A stretch of 64,000 nucleotides of DNA from Aporrectodea caliginosa (Eukaryota > Annelida > Clitellata > Crassiclitellata > Lumbricidae): contig JACEVL010000056.1 of assembly GCA_020284085.1 (NCBI GenBank), forward strand, positions 124,001 to 188,000, given 5' to 3'. Numbering within the stretch: position 1 is the stretch's first letter; each line of letters begins with the position of its first letter. Shown one piece after another: positions 51,151 to 62,512 of the stretch. Below the pieces are notes generated by a model. That model ran no database searches. It was not told where the DNA came from and was given only the letters and a program-made list of their open reading frames with translations. The position numbers and the translations under genes were made by a program.

Positions 51151-52684
51151 AATTGTAAAATTCATTGTTGATTTCATGATATGACTATCAGAGGTAGCCA
51201 GGTGATCTATGATTATGTTCTTTGTAATATTGTAACCTCAGAATGCGTCATTTCTGACATTTTCATGAATTAGTTTAGATTTTTGAAGAGGTGTAACCAG
51301 GTGCTATATAACGAGGAAGGGAAAGATCTCTTATGGCTACAACAAGAGGAAGTGGATTGGACAAGAAAGGAGAGGGGATTTCCTACTGAGAGCTATCATA
51401 GAGGGAACAATGGAGGGAAAGAGGAAGACCTATAAAGATGCTGCTGGAATGGATGATGGTGGATGAAACCAGTAAACTAATGGAGAAAGCCCACCATTGA
51501 CTGTAGTGGAGCCATTGGACGTTCGAACCTGTCTGGGGGCAGAGAACTTGAAGAAGGATGGGTAGGTCTATTATTGGCCTATATCCAGACTCCCGAGATA
51601 ATCTCAGTTGATCGAATCCCACACAATACACTAATAGTCCAGGCGGTACACGAATTTATACTGCATTTTTTGAACACGGATTGCCGCTTTGCACAGTTGT
51701 AGTTGACACCTAAGAGAACATTTTAGGAAGGGGAGGCATTCAAAATTTCCCTTAGAATTCAAGATGGCGGCTTTTTTCAAAATGGCCGACCGAAATTGAG
51801 ATTTTTAAATATCTCGGCTTCTAGTTCACTTAGAATCATTATCTTGGTGTCTAAACATACATATTTTGGGGCAATGATTCTAATAGGGCCATCGCAGATT
51901 AGCTCCGAAAGTCTCATCGGTCGGCCATTTTTCAAAAATGGCCGACGAAAATTGAGATTTTCAATATCTCGGCTTCTAGTTCACTTAGAATCGTTATTTT
52001 GGTGTCTAAACCTACATATTTAGTGGCAATGATTCCACTAGGGCCATTGCAGAGTAGCCCCGTCTTTCGGTAGGCCATTTTGAAAAATGGCCGACGAAAA
52101 TTGAGATTTTCAAAATTTCTCGGCTTCTAATTCACTTAGAATCGTTATTTTGGTGTCTAAACATACATATTTAGGGGCAATGATTCCACTAGGGCCATCG
52201 CAGAGTAGCCCTGGTCTCATCGGTCGGCCATTTTGAAAAATGGCCGACGAAAATTGAGATTTTCAATATCTCTGCTTCTAGTTCACTTAGAATCGTTATT
52301 TTGACGTCCAAACATGCACATTTAAGGGCAATGTTTGGACTAGGGCCTTCGCAGATTAACCCATGGTCTCATCGGTCGGCCATTTTCCAAAATGACCGAC
52401 CGAAATTGAGATTTCTATTTTCCAAATAACACGAATCTAAGGTCTTTGTCCATCCCCAATGAGCTGAAGATGGCATATCAGTTATGATACTGTCTGCCTG
52501 ACCACACACATGCCCACCTTGGTATATGGCTCGAAGAGTGTGTAAGACTAGCGCATCACATGTGGGTGGAAGACTTAGCAATATGGTGTCACTTTAGTAG
52601 CGGACAGATAGGCGAGCGCCATGCCGCAACAAACAGTCCTGAAAATCTCTCTCACAATATTCTCCAAATGTTTTTCAGAGCTTT

Positions 52685-52945
52685 TCCATAGGCGACAGCA
52701 TACAGCACCTCTCCATAGGCGACATCATCCAGAGCCTCTCCATAGGCGACATCATCCAGAGCCTCTCCATGGGCGACATCATCCAGAGCCTCTCTATAGG
52801 TGACATCATACAGAGCCTCTCCATAGGCGACGTCATCCAGAGCCTTTACATAGGCGACAGCATACAGTGCCTCTCATAGGCGACATTATGCACAGCCTCT
52901 GTATAGGCGACATCGTCCAGAGCCTTTCCATAGGCGACGTCATCA
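52685..52945 (+). repeat. 27-bp minisatellite
   Basis: About nine copies of GAGCCTCTCCATAGGCGACATCATCCA with variants, in the loop of the giant inverted repeat. Confidence 0.92.
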
Positions 52946-53051
52946 AGGAAGATTTGGCAATATCCTAGCTGAATTGATAATCCAGCTGAATTTTGTGGAA
53001 GTTCAGGTGCTTTTGTTTATGACGGTGTAGACCTCATATAATAATGGCATG

Positions 53052-53596
53052 CAGTGTGATTTTCCTTACAGGTTTTATTTTAGTTATAGTTATAGTTATA
53101 GTTAATGATTTTTTATTTTAGTTATAGTTATAGTTATAGTTAGTATTATTTTTTAGTTATAGTTATAGTTATAGTTAATGGATTTTTATTTTAGTTAATT
53201 TTAGTTACTACTTAGTTACAATAATTAAGTCTATAAGCAAAATTGTGCGTATTAATACGCTGTTTCACAATTTACTCAGAGCTATGAAAACCTTTGAAGC
53301 ATGGGTACATTCAGCTTCATCAATACACGAGTTTCCAAAGTAACTGACAAATTTCACAATAAAAATTTCGCATTTTTCGTTCTCATTTATGTCGTATCGT
53401 CCATATTGCACTTCCTATTTTTATTTTTTGTATTAACGAAAATAAAGATGAATTTTCGTTAGTGTTATTTTCGTTATAGTTATAGTTATAGTTAATGATA
53501 TTTTTTTAGTTATAGTTATAGTTATCGTTAACGAAATCATTTTATTTTCGTTAACGAACATTTTCGTTATCGTTATCGTTAACGAAAATCACACTG
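53052..53596 (-). mobile_element. hAT-type MITE, second copy, inverted
   Basis: 545 bp, near-identical reverse complement of the 44499..45039 element; ends CAGTGTGATTTTCC and GAAAATCACACTG. Perfect 8-bp duplication ATGGCATG (53044-53051 and 53597-53604). Inserted in the central part of the giant inverted repeat. Confidence 0.95.
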
Positions 53597-53682
53597 ATGG
53601 CATGAAGCCACGTTGTTTAAAACATTTGGAGTATTTTATGACAGGACAGTTTGTTGCGGCATGGCGCTCGCCTAACTGGCCC

Positions 53683-53960
53683 AGTTAGCTATATTGGTAA
53701 GAGCGTTGGCTGCGCGTCTCATGCGCCTCTGAGAAAGAGAGCATGCGGACCGTGGCTCGCTTCCCGATGCCAGCTTATTTTCAGAGATTTAAATCTCGGG
53801 CTAGCACGGTCCTTGCACGGGCACCTTAAATGGCGTGGCGTCCATTCAAAGGGTCGAGCGGTGGTGAAGGGCTGGAACTCATCCGATCAATTCATTGAAA
53901 AATTAGCACGGTCGAGGCCATATAAAGTCGCTATAGAAAAAAAGCGAACATTTACATCTG
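53683..53960 (+). repeat. Insertion with tRNA-like head and LINE-tail segment
   Basis: CCAGTTAGCTATATTGGTAAGAG resembles a tRNA A-box region. It is followed by AGAGATTTAAATCTCGGGCTAGCACGG, also seen at 19.65 kb. Present only in the right arm. Confidence 0.4.
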
Positions 53961-53972
53961 TACGCGACCAAA

Positions 53973-54308
53973 GTGACACCATTGCCAAGTCTTCCTCCCA
54001 CATGCGATGCGCTAGTCCTACACACTCTTCGAGCCATATACCAAGATGGGCATGTGTGTGGTCAGGCAGAGAGTATCATAACTGATACGCCATCTCCAGC
54101 TCATTGGGGATGGACAAAGCGAGGTGAGGCGTGGACTCCACAATGGACTACACAACCAGCAGTTTGGCAGGTATGCAGAGAACTATTGAAATGTGGGTGC
54201 AAGGAGGGTTGTACATCAAATAGATGCTCTTGTAAATGTGCCGGTGTCCCATGTACAATGAAGTGTTCCAACAGTTACTGTAGAGGGAAATGTTCGAATC
54301 CTAGCTAA
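53973..54308 (+). pseudogene. CXC-type cysteine-rich ORF fragment of a repeat family
   Basis: The frame reads SLPPTCDALVLHTLRAIYQ, GHVCGQ, HWGWTK and WTTQPAVWQVCRELLKCGC, then a cysteine-rich tail KEGCTSNRCSCKCAGVPC, ending ECSNPS-like. This is the C-terminal end of a protein family that is dispersed in many invertebrate genomes (established from memory, low precision); its CxC pattern resembles tesmin/TSO1 CXC modules. No start codon context, and the N-terminal bulk is missing. The left arm has the inverted counterpart at 52440-52581, with the cysteine-rich part deleted. A zinc-binding role is inference. Confidence 0.55.
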
Positions 54309-55574
54309 GGAAGTAATTTCTTACATTTCACGAAAGAAAGATAGATAAACTAGGACTAATAGAATGTTTTATAAATTTATGGAAGACTCTTAATTATTAT
54401 TAAAACTTTAGATACCAGCCACAGTAATGAGGGAAGATGCCACAAAGAAATTGGAAAACAAGCACGTAAGGCAGAAAGTATTTATCTGTTTCTTTTTAAA
54501 AACAATTTCGCCGTTTTGCAATAAATTGACCTTCTTTGGCTTCATTTTGATGGTTTATGTTAATTTTGACCCTATAGATTCGTGTTATTTGGAAAATAGA
54601 AATCTCAATTTCGGTCGGCCATTTTCCAATGAGACCATGGGTTAATCTGCGAAGGCCTTAGTCGAAACACAGTCCTGAAATGTGCATGTTTGGACATCAA
54701 AGTAACGATTCTAAGTGAACTAGAAGCAGAGATATTGAAAATCTCAATTTTCGTCGGCCATTTTGAAAATGGCCGACCGATGAGACCGGGGCTACTCTGC
54801 GATGGCCCTAGTGGAATCATTGCCCCTAAATATGTATGTTTAGACACCAAAATAACGATTCTAAGTGAACTAGAAGCCGAGAAATTTTGAAAATCTCAAT
54901 TTTCGTCGGCCATTTTTCAAAATGGCCGACCGATGAGACCGGGGCTACTCTGCGATGGCCCTAGTGGAATCATTGCCCCTGAATATGTATCTTTAGACAC
55001 CAAAATAACGATTCTAAGTGAACTAGAAGCCGAGATGTTGAAAATCTCAATTTTCGTCGGCCATTTTGAAAAATGGCCTACCGATGAGACCGGGGATAAT
55101 CTGCGATGGCCGTAGTGGAATCATTGCCCCTGAATATGTATGTTTAGACACCAAGATAATGATTCTAAGTGAACTAGAAGCCGAGATATTTAAAAATCTC
55201 AATTTCGGTCGGCCATTTTGAAAAAAGCCGCCATCTTGAATTCTAAGGGAAATTTCGAATGCCTCCCCTTCCTAAAATGTTCTCTTAGGTGTCAACTACA
55301 ACTGTGCAAAGCGGCAATCCGTGTTCAAAAAATGCAGTATACTAACCAAATTTGGCTTGTACCGCTTCTACTATAAAAGAGTCGAAGGAAGTAAACGAAA
55401 GTAGACCTTGAATATACGATGGAAATGAGGGCATAGCGAGACTTGGACTAAACATGGAGATAAGCATTGGTTCGTTTGTCGGGAGGGCTCAGCCCGTCCC
55501 CGTTCTTTTTCAAACCCCTCTGCTAACTTGTACTAGGTAGGCTAACTGAAAAGGTGTTGGGGTCAAGTCTTGAT

Positions 55575-55751
55575 CAGTGGCGTAACGAAGGGGGCAGCCG
55601 CGCCCGGGCGCAGCACCAGAGGCGCGCAAAATTAGCTTTCAGTGGTACAAAGTACTAATATGACAAAAACGATTAAAAGTAAAAAAAATTAAAATAGGGC
55701 GCAGTCATCAACCCTTGCCTCTGGCCTATGAAAGCCTTCGTTACGCCACTG
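55575..55751. mobile_element. 177-bp hAT-type MITE, CAGTGGCGTAACGAAGG termini
   Basis: Starts CAGTGGCGTAACGAAGG and ends CCTTCGTTACGCCACTG, a 17-bp perfect inverted repeat. Flanks GTCTTGAT and GTTTTGAT are an 8-bp duplication with one mismatch. Confidence 0.88.
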
Positions 55752-55803
55752 GTTTTGATCCCCCAGCTGAGCTGTTTCGTGTGCAAAGTATTAACAAGGT
55801 ATA

Positions 55804-56889
55804 GGGTAGGGCGGGGGAAGATGGACACCGCGGGGTCAGATGGACACTCGACGGAAAACTCAGCGAAACATTCATTTCTAATGTCCATCTAAGATGGACA
55901 GCATTTATCGACGCGTCGTTTAAACATGCAAAGTCGGGTACCAGTCATCTGAAGGAGGCGTGACCTATCAATGATCGCCATCTGTAGGAGGAAGGGTGTG
56001 TTTTGACTAAAGTTAAATAAGAAGCTTAGTTAAACGGCTAAGGGAATTGTGTAGGCAGTAATTATTCATCGGCTATGACTAGTATTTTATTTAACAGATT
56101 TGTATATCGGCTTGTTATTTAGCGCATTAAAACAGACACTTCTTGGTCACATAGGCGGTGTCACTGCCAGTCATACCGAAGGGTAGGGTGTCTGTCCATC
56201 TTACCCTACACGAGGTACAAGATGGACACCTGAGGGAGTCATACTTTAATGTAGGATATATGACATAAATATGTTCAATCAGAGAAGTTCATCACCCAAT
56301 TTATATTTCACAACAGATAACCCAAAAGATTGTTATTTATATTAACTGTAATTAGGCCCCTCGTTTCTTTTTGGCAGTTCATATTGCATACTGCTATGTA
56401 CAGTTCACAGTTTGTTAGAAACAGAATAATAGGCCTAATTGGTGTCCATCTTACCCCAGGAAAGTGTTACGTACGGACGGTACGGTACTTTAGGCTATGG
56501 TTGGTTAAATACATTGTTTTAGGCACATGCCTCAATCTCTGAACGATTCCATGCGGTGTTGTGCTTTCTGCAGATTGTTATTTAGCGCATTAAAAGAAAA
56601 TAAAGCTGAAACTTTAAGTAAATGCAGTATTGTAGACCTGCAGATCGACCTGTCCATCTTACTTCTACATGATGTCCATCTTACCCCCGTTCGAGGTACA
56701 CCTGAGTGGGGTCATACTTTAATGTATATGACAGAAATATGTTCAATCAGAGAAGATTGTTTACTGCTGGTTAACAATACTATAATACTTGACTTTCAAA
56801 AAATGTTTAAAAGCGTGTCAAAAAGTTGATAATTATTGTCATTATTGATAAAACAGTGCTTAAGGTGTCCATCTTCCCCCACCCTACCC
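55804..56889. mobile_element. TIR element with many GTCCATCTT motifs, TA target
   Basis: 1086 bp with 26-bp termini GGGTAGGG(C/T)GGGGGAAGATGG..., one mismatch, flanked by TA on both sides. Inside, GTCCATCTT or its complement AAGATGGAC recurs about ten times, including a near-palindrome near 55882. No long ORF. Probably a non-autonomous DNA transposon with subterminal repeated transposase-binding motifs; the superfamily is uncertain (TA suggests Tc1/mariner). Confidence 0.85.
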
Positions 56890-57467
56890 TACATTGGTAG
56901 AGCGTAGGCCGCGTGTCCATGGGCGGAGATTAAGGGCCTAAGCCCCCATGAACCAACAGACTTGACCATGCGTCATAAAGGTATAGTGATAAGGTATAGT
57001 TTTAACCACGGAATATCCTAACACTTTACTATAGCTGATGGAATAGCCATCCCATCTCTACCAGTTCCTGCCAGCATAGGCCTATGTGACTCTGGTCCAA
57101 GTACACGAGGCATAGCATGATAGCAGCCGCAAGAAGTCAGAGGACTGTTAAAACTGTGTCATCCCTTCGAGACTTCTTCGTTTCTACTACACTTGGACCA
57201 GGGTGATAATTGCCGGGGGTTGGGGGTTCAACCCCCTAGTCTTTCTTAGGCTCCCATAGTAAAGTCTACATTTCACACCCAAACTGCACATAAATCAACG
57301 TTTAACCCCCCCCGTAATTTTTTACAATTCTCATACTGACTTGGACAACATGAATGCATTGATGATTCAGCACGCGCCAGCAATGGATGGAGAAAACCAG
57401 CGTGTTCACTCTGGTATAATCAGCTGCATTTGCAGGCTGTTAACTTTGTAATACATTAATTGGCCAG
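56890..57467. other. Spacer, no gene seen
   Basis: Contains short G- and C-rich stretches (GGGGGTTGGGGGTTCAACCCCC at 57214-57236) that could fold, but no exon. Confidence 0.35.
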
Positions 57468-57743
57468 TTGGAGTTCCGTTTCGACAAAGACAGTTTGATC
57501 ATGGCCAAATCATTTGATGCCGTATTGCATTGCGATAAAAATGGAATTAAGGCGCTCGTTGACAAATACACCGACAGCCTTAACATCAATCCGCAAGTTC
57601 TGGCATCCGAAATGGAACCGTTTTCAAGCACGGAAAATGAAATTTGCTTTGATGTAATTCAGAAGGAAATGACTGACGATGTCTATCCTCATTATTACAG
57701 AATAGTGACAGACTCTCAAATTATTCGTACCAATTTCCGGTAA
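57468..57743 (+). pseudogene. Possible hAT-type transposase fragment
   Basis: A 91-codon frame: RFDKDSLIMAKSFDAVLHCDKNGIKALVDKYTDSL.INPQVLASEM. The RF..D.L..M.S..A pattern followed by a Y..SLNI...L spacing resembles the C-terminal part of hAT-derived ZMYM/TTF-type proteins. No zinc finger or dimerization motif is present, so it is at best a fragment. It runs into a tandemly duplicated segment. Confidence 0.35.
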
Positions 57744-58078
57744 AGGACATGATGAATATAATTTCTGTTCTCCATAACAGGACATACATTTTTCTTAAAT
57801 TTACATACATAGGGCCTACATCATACATGTACTTTCCCTTCCTCCTCTTTCCCTGTGCTTCTCCTCCCCATTTTTACTCCTCTTCCTTCATCGGCATTCG
57901 TGTTAACTGGTACAGTTTGACAGACTCTCAAATTATTCGTACCAATTTCCGGTAAAGGACACGAGGACTATAATTTCTGACATACATTTTTTACAATTTA
58001 CATACATACTTTCCCTTCCTCCTCTTTCTCTATGCCTCTCCTCTTCATCCTCCTCCTGTTCCTCCATCGGCATGTAGG
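57707..58078 (+). repeat. Imperfect tandem duplication, ~210-bp period
   Basis: GACAGACTCTCAAATTATTCGTACCAATTTCCGGTAAAGGACA occurs at 57708 and again at 57919; both are followed by similar pyrimidine-rich CTTCCCTTCCTCCTCTTTC stretches and CATCGGCAT. Confidence 0.85.
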
Positions 58079-58734
58079 CCCTATATATATGGCGCAATAG
58101 AGGCATTCATTTAAAATTAGATCACGATAATCGCTTGCAACGATCTCATCGTAGCAGCCATAATGATACGCGCCGCGTAATGTTGACGTTTCCCGGAGAT
58201 TGCAATAGAGATGATGTTGCATGCACGCGACGTCATCCATAGCCTACGCATCATATGAGTTATGACTCCGCGATTATGTGCTTTAAAATGATCCTCGGCG
58301 TAAATGACGCTGGCGCCCTCTGTCCATTGAAGTCATGTTTATATAATCCGATGATCGTCCGAAAGCAATAAAGCGAAGCTTCCAGTGCATGGCGGATGGG
58401 AGGGCAATTGAGTGCGGCTGACGTCGACCTATGCCACGGTGATGGATGACGCCAAGAGCCCGCACTGCGACGATGACGACGACACTGAAGTCTGATTACT
58501 ATGACGGATTGTGTTATCATGACGTCGACGACGACGACGCATGATAATGAATTGGGTAGGCTGATGATGTTGTCGTTGCTGCAGATGCTCGTGATGTTGT
58601 CGCTGATTGTTATCGTTATCATCGTGATCGGTCTTGTCATCGTTAACGTCGTCATCATTATCGTTGTCTTCATCAGCATCATCACTATCATCACCTCATC
58701 ATGCATTTGTTGCATAGTATTTTTTGCTACTACT

Positions 58735-58759
58735 ACTACTACCAGTACCACTACCACTT

Positions 58760-58811
<52 letters not shown>

Positions 58812-58877
58812 ACTACTACCACTACCACACTACCACTACCACTACCACTACCACTACCACTACCACTACCACTACCA

Positions 58878-58950
<73 letters not shown>

Positions 58951-58975
58951 CATTACTACTACTACTACTACTGCC
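58735..58975 (+). repeat. (ACT)n and (CCACTA)n microsatellite
   Basis: ACT runs flank a (CCACTA)n block; frames across it are artefacts. Confidence 0.97.
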
Positions 58976-59191
58976 ACCATCATTCAATTATTGTCACTAC
59001 TACTTCCATTACCATAGGCCTACTACTGTTACTACCCCCATTTAATGACGCGTACTAAATCGCACAGAACTATGAATTTATCGGAGGCAGGGTTTTAATC
59101 ATAGGTCTACGCAGATTGTAAGAGCACAGATTATGCTTAAAAGATGCTTATGCGGTTGTTATTTGTCACGTTGTAACTGTTGTAGTTGCTG

Positions 59192-59198
59192 TAGGTGC

Positions 59199-59273
<75 letters not shown>

Positions 59274-59352
59274 CGATGACGATGATTATGATTATGATGA
59301 CGATGACGATGACGATGACGATGATGATGATGATGATGATGACGATGGCGAC
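59192..59352 (+). repeat. (GTT)n, (GAT)n and (GATGAC)n microsatellite
   Basis: A (TTG)n block passes into GAT and then GACGAT repeats. Confidence 0.97.
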
Positions 59353-59699
59353 AACAATGGGTGACGATGTTCCTAATATTAGGCCTATCTGTTTTTCTTC
59401 ATTATTCGAAAATTAGTTCTATCTGTGTAAAGTCAGGACTCACGACACGTCACGCGAGAGCACAAATTTCTTTTAATAGATCATTGCAGCTGAGTCCATT
59501 TGTTTTTATTACAAAAGTTCACACGTTTCGAATAATTTATATTTATTTTACTGTATTTTCTTACCCAGGCAAAAATCAGCAGAATAATCAAAGCGTCTAT
59601 TGCAGGAGCAGATTCAAATAATGAAAATCGCCGTTCAAAATTAAAAATATAAACAGGCCTACAACAAAGAAAGCACAAATGACACAAAAACCGCTATTA

Positions 59700-59805
59700 G
59701 ACTTATATTATATGCATATAATATTTTATATAATTATATATATAATATTATATATATAATATTTTATATATATATACACATTACACACACACATATATAA
59801 TTATA
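59700..59805. repeat. TATATAAT-rich tract
   Basis: Repeated ATATAATATTTTATATA with local palindromes. Confidence 0.8.
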
Positions 59806-60094
59806 TATCACCAACTTACCAAATTGGTTCCAAATATCTACAAAGGCTAAGAAATTGATGAGTCATCGATCCAGTGGACCTTCGGCCTCTTTGCTGTCCT
59901 GCATTTTCTTAGTTTACTTAGTTTAGCAGTTTCGTTTCAGTTACGTTTCTCTCCATCGAAATAAATATGTATGAAAGCATTCATTTGAAACAAGCACGTG
60001 TATAATTCGTGAATTCTCAAAAAGTTTCGAAAATAAGCGAGCCAGCACCTCCGACCATAATGGCGTCCGTAAACAAATCGTCTGCTCCTCCTCT

Positions 60095-60329
60095 TCAAAG
60101 CGGCAACGGAGGCGGGAAATCTGGACTGTCGACGCCAGATGGAAACATCGTCGGCATGGCAACGTTCGGTTCGCCGTACAATCGCCGGAAGTCGTTATCT
60201 TCGTGGTTGTCATGGAAACGAACTGTGCGTCTGTCGAGCGTGGTTGACCTGCTTGGGCTGTTGTTGTTCTTGATCGTGTACATGTGGGCCATCTGAAGCG
60301 GGCTGTTGTTGTTGAACAGCGGCTGTCGT
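60095..60329 (-). CDS. Candidate terminal exon of the cadherin-like gene
   Basis: Minus-strand exon after an ATCGACTGCAG acceptor; it encodes RQPLFNNNSPLQMAHMY and then a polar tail with TTLDRRTVRFHDNHEDNDF and RRLYGEPNVAMP, stopping at TGA 60095-60097. Codons favour C at third positions, like the upstream cadherin exon, and the composition fits a cytoplasmic tail. It needs a preceding exon ending in phase 2, while the visible candidate at 62179 ends in phase 1, so an exon is missing from the chain or one assignment is wrong. A plus-strand frame over the same bases (ATG at 60060, 78 aa with a C-terminal hydrophobic stretch) is the competing reading. Confidence 0.5.
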
Positions 60330-60734
60330 CTGCAGTCGATAGGTGGCGTCGCTGTCATATGACGTAGCTCGCTAGAGGCGCCGCCTATCGGTCGAAAGCC
60401 GCAGCCGCCTGAGCAAAGAGAAGCAATCGCGGAGATAAGCAATTAGTGACGCCAGGAATTTGCAACAACGGCGTCATCGGTGATTGTTGTCATTCGTGAC
60501 TTCGCGCTGAATTGAGCGGAGTTACCTACGCCATTTATTGTTATTCGTGAGTCTATGCATAATTAAGCTCAGTCACTTATGCCATCTTTATTAGTCATGA
60601 GTTCATGCATAATTAAGCAGAGTTAATTATCACATTATTCTTAATCAGATTAGGCATATCTAAGCAGAGGCAGGTATGCCACTATTACTATTCAGTTGAG
60701 CATAATTAAGCATAGTCATAAGACCTATTTATGC

Positions 60735-60735
60735 C

Positions 60736-60821
<86 letters not shown>

Positions 60822-60822
60822 C
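60735..60822 (+). repeat. (TTA)n microsatellite
   Basis: About 85 bp of uninterrupted TTA. Confidence 0.97.
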
Positions 60823-60904
60823 CAAGACATGGGAAGACAAGTGAGTAAAACAGTGCACGGAAAACTGGAACAGGTCACCAATGGAGAGCCCACGTACAAA
60901 CGTG

Positions 60905-61920
60905 ATAAATAGGTCCCTCGGACGACTCGTTAAGATTATCCATCAATGACATTCCTATTACCAGAGTCACCTCTACTAAATTTTTAGGTGTTCACGTGGA
61001 CCAACATTTGACCTGGAAAGAACATATAAAAACTATTTCTGACAAAATTGCTAAAAACATTGGTATTCTAACTCGAACTGCATACTTGTTGCCCTCCTGC
61101 ATACGCCTCAAATTATATTACTCGTTGGTTTACCCCTATCTTACTTATTGCAATATGGTATGGGCATCCACTTATGACTCTAGACTACGGAGATTAATTC
61201 TATTACAAAAACGTGCAGTTCGTATCATTATGGGAGTTCCAAGGTGCGTTCATTCTGGACCACTATTTACTAACTTGAAGCTACTTAAACTAGAGCAGAT
61301 TCGAACATTACAAATTGGCCTATTTATGTACCGTTATGAACATGGTTTACTTCCAGCATGTTTTAAGGGATTTTTCATCTAGGATCCGATGTTCATACTC
61401 ACTACACCAGAAACTTTAACTCTTATCGCCCCATATATGCACACACCAATACTCGCTTATTTTCCATAAAATCTGTTGGCTCCACAACCTGGAACATGCT
61501 TCCCTCTCACATACGTTGTGCCCCGCACCTACGACTCTTTAAAAAAATGCTGCATGCCTTCCTGATTAATGGAAATTAGCTATAACCTACCCTGCCGGAT
61601 ATTCTTTTTTCACTGTTAGTTAAGGTTTTCGTTTTTTTCTTTATTTTCATACTGTTTTGAATTGTGTTTATCATGTCCTGTGTACTATGTACTATACTGT
61701 TTGCATTACTGTATGAAACTTGATGTTGCACTGTTTGTCAAGGATTTAGCTATCACTAATTCAAATTTCTGAAATGTTGTTTTAGGTGTCCCTAGTTAGC
61801 GGGATCTTGATCCCTTTTGGGACTCCTCTTGCGGCCAATCCTGATATTTTATGTTAAATGTTATGTGATTTTATTTGACATGGCTTCAATAAAAGAGTTT
61901 TGATTGATTGATTGATTTGA
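60905..61920 (+). mobile_element. LINE (CR1/L2-like), 5'-truncated, with (TTGA)n tail
   Basis: Encodes the C-terminal part of a reverse transcriptase ORF: TKFLGVHVDQHLTWKEHI, KLYYSLVYPYLTYCNMVW, LLQKRAVRIIMGV and LKLLKLEQIRTLQIGLFMY. A stop at 61380 breaks the frame; a second frame then continues to KSVGSTTWNMLPSHI and the end near 61577. The 3' UTR matches the 21.7-kb fragment and ends CAATAAAAGAG then TTGA repeats. Inactive. Confidence 0.9.
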
Positions 61921-62178
61921 TAATATAATAATCACAGGTGCCCTTTGACTCTCTGCACTCGCCTAAATGATGTCTCACTGTCTGTTTCTTCTCTCTCTTT
62001 CTCGGCTGTTGGTCGAGGTGCTATTAGCACTCCTATAGGCCTATTCATTCTAAATCACTTTCGTTACCTCTATGCCTGGGACACAGATTGTCTCTCTCTC
62101 GTCGATTTTTCTCGTACAGACTAAATGATCTCTGTGACACCATAATTATTATGTCAAAGTACCACATTTCGTACTAAC

Positions 62179-62299
62179 CTAAAGTCTGACCACGACGGTC
62201 TCTTGGTAGCGTCAACTGGTGTTCGTAATTGGGACATGGCGCAGGTGGTGTTGGGATGTCCAGGTCCGTTGAACTGCACCAATGACACTGTCCGCTCGT
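62179..62299 (-). CDS. Candidate internal exon of the cadherin-like gene
   Basis: A 121-bp minus-strand segment bounded by GTGTTTCAG and TTTAG/GTTAGT. In the frame set by the upstream exon (phase 0) it is open and encodes TSGQCHWCSS, then DIPTPPAPCPNYEHQL. The location and orientation fit, but no homology was recognised, and its end phase does not match the next candidate exon. Confidence 0.4.
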
Positions 62300-62337
62300 C
62301 TGAAACACAAGTTCCATGAATATAAAGACATCTTGAC

Positions 62338-62512
62338 AAATCAATCAATCAATCAATCAATCAGTCAGTCAGTCATCAGTCATCAGTCAGTCAGTCAGTC
62401 AGTCAGTCAATCAATCAATCAGTCAGTCAGTCAGTCATTTAGTCAGTCAGTCAGTCATCAGTCAGTCAGTCAGTCAGTCAGTCATCAGTCAGTCAGTCAG
62501 TCAGTCAATATT
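62338..62512 (+). repeat. (TCAG)n/(TCAA)n microsatellite
   Basis: Tetranucleotide run with ATCAGTCAG interruptions. Confidence 0.97.

Larger units (their letters stand above)
51633..55375. mobile_element. Giant inverted-repeat (foldback-like) element
   Basis: The left arm (~51640-52672) and right arm (~53622-55372) are reverse complements, starting from TATACTGCATTTTTTGAACACGG at the outside. Each arm has four to five tandem ~150-bp units with GTCGGCCATTTT, GAGATTTTCAATATCTCGG and CATACATATTTAGGGGCAATG. Inside the units both arms carry a coding fragment reading outwards (LPPTCDALVLHTLRAIYQ). The left arm lacks ~460 bp that the right arm keeps (54119-54577), and the right arm has a ~280-bp insertion (53683-53960). 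The centre holds a 27-bp minisatellite and a hAT MITE. Outer edges ATAGTCCAGGCGGTACA / ATAGTAGAAGCGGTACA match in part; no target duplication was found. The superfamily is not identified. Confidence 0.8.

Noticed and set aside
53651..54085. 144-codon plus-strand frame
   Set aside because: Crosses the tRNA-like insertion and the repeat arm; the recognised coding fragment is in another frame.
58501..59058. Long frames rich in Thr, Tyr or Leu
   Set aside because: They are translations of ACT and CCACTA microsatellites.
62338..62512. Possible CRISPR-like array
   Set aside because: A simple tetranucleotide microsatellite with no unique spacers; the genome is eukaryotic.
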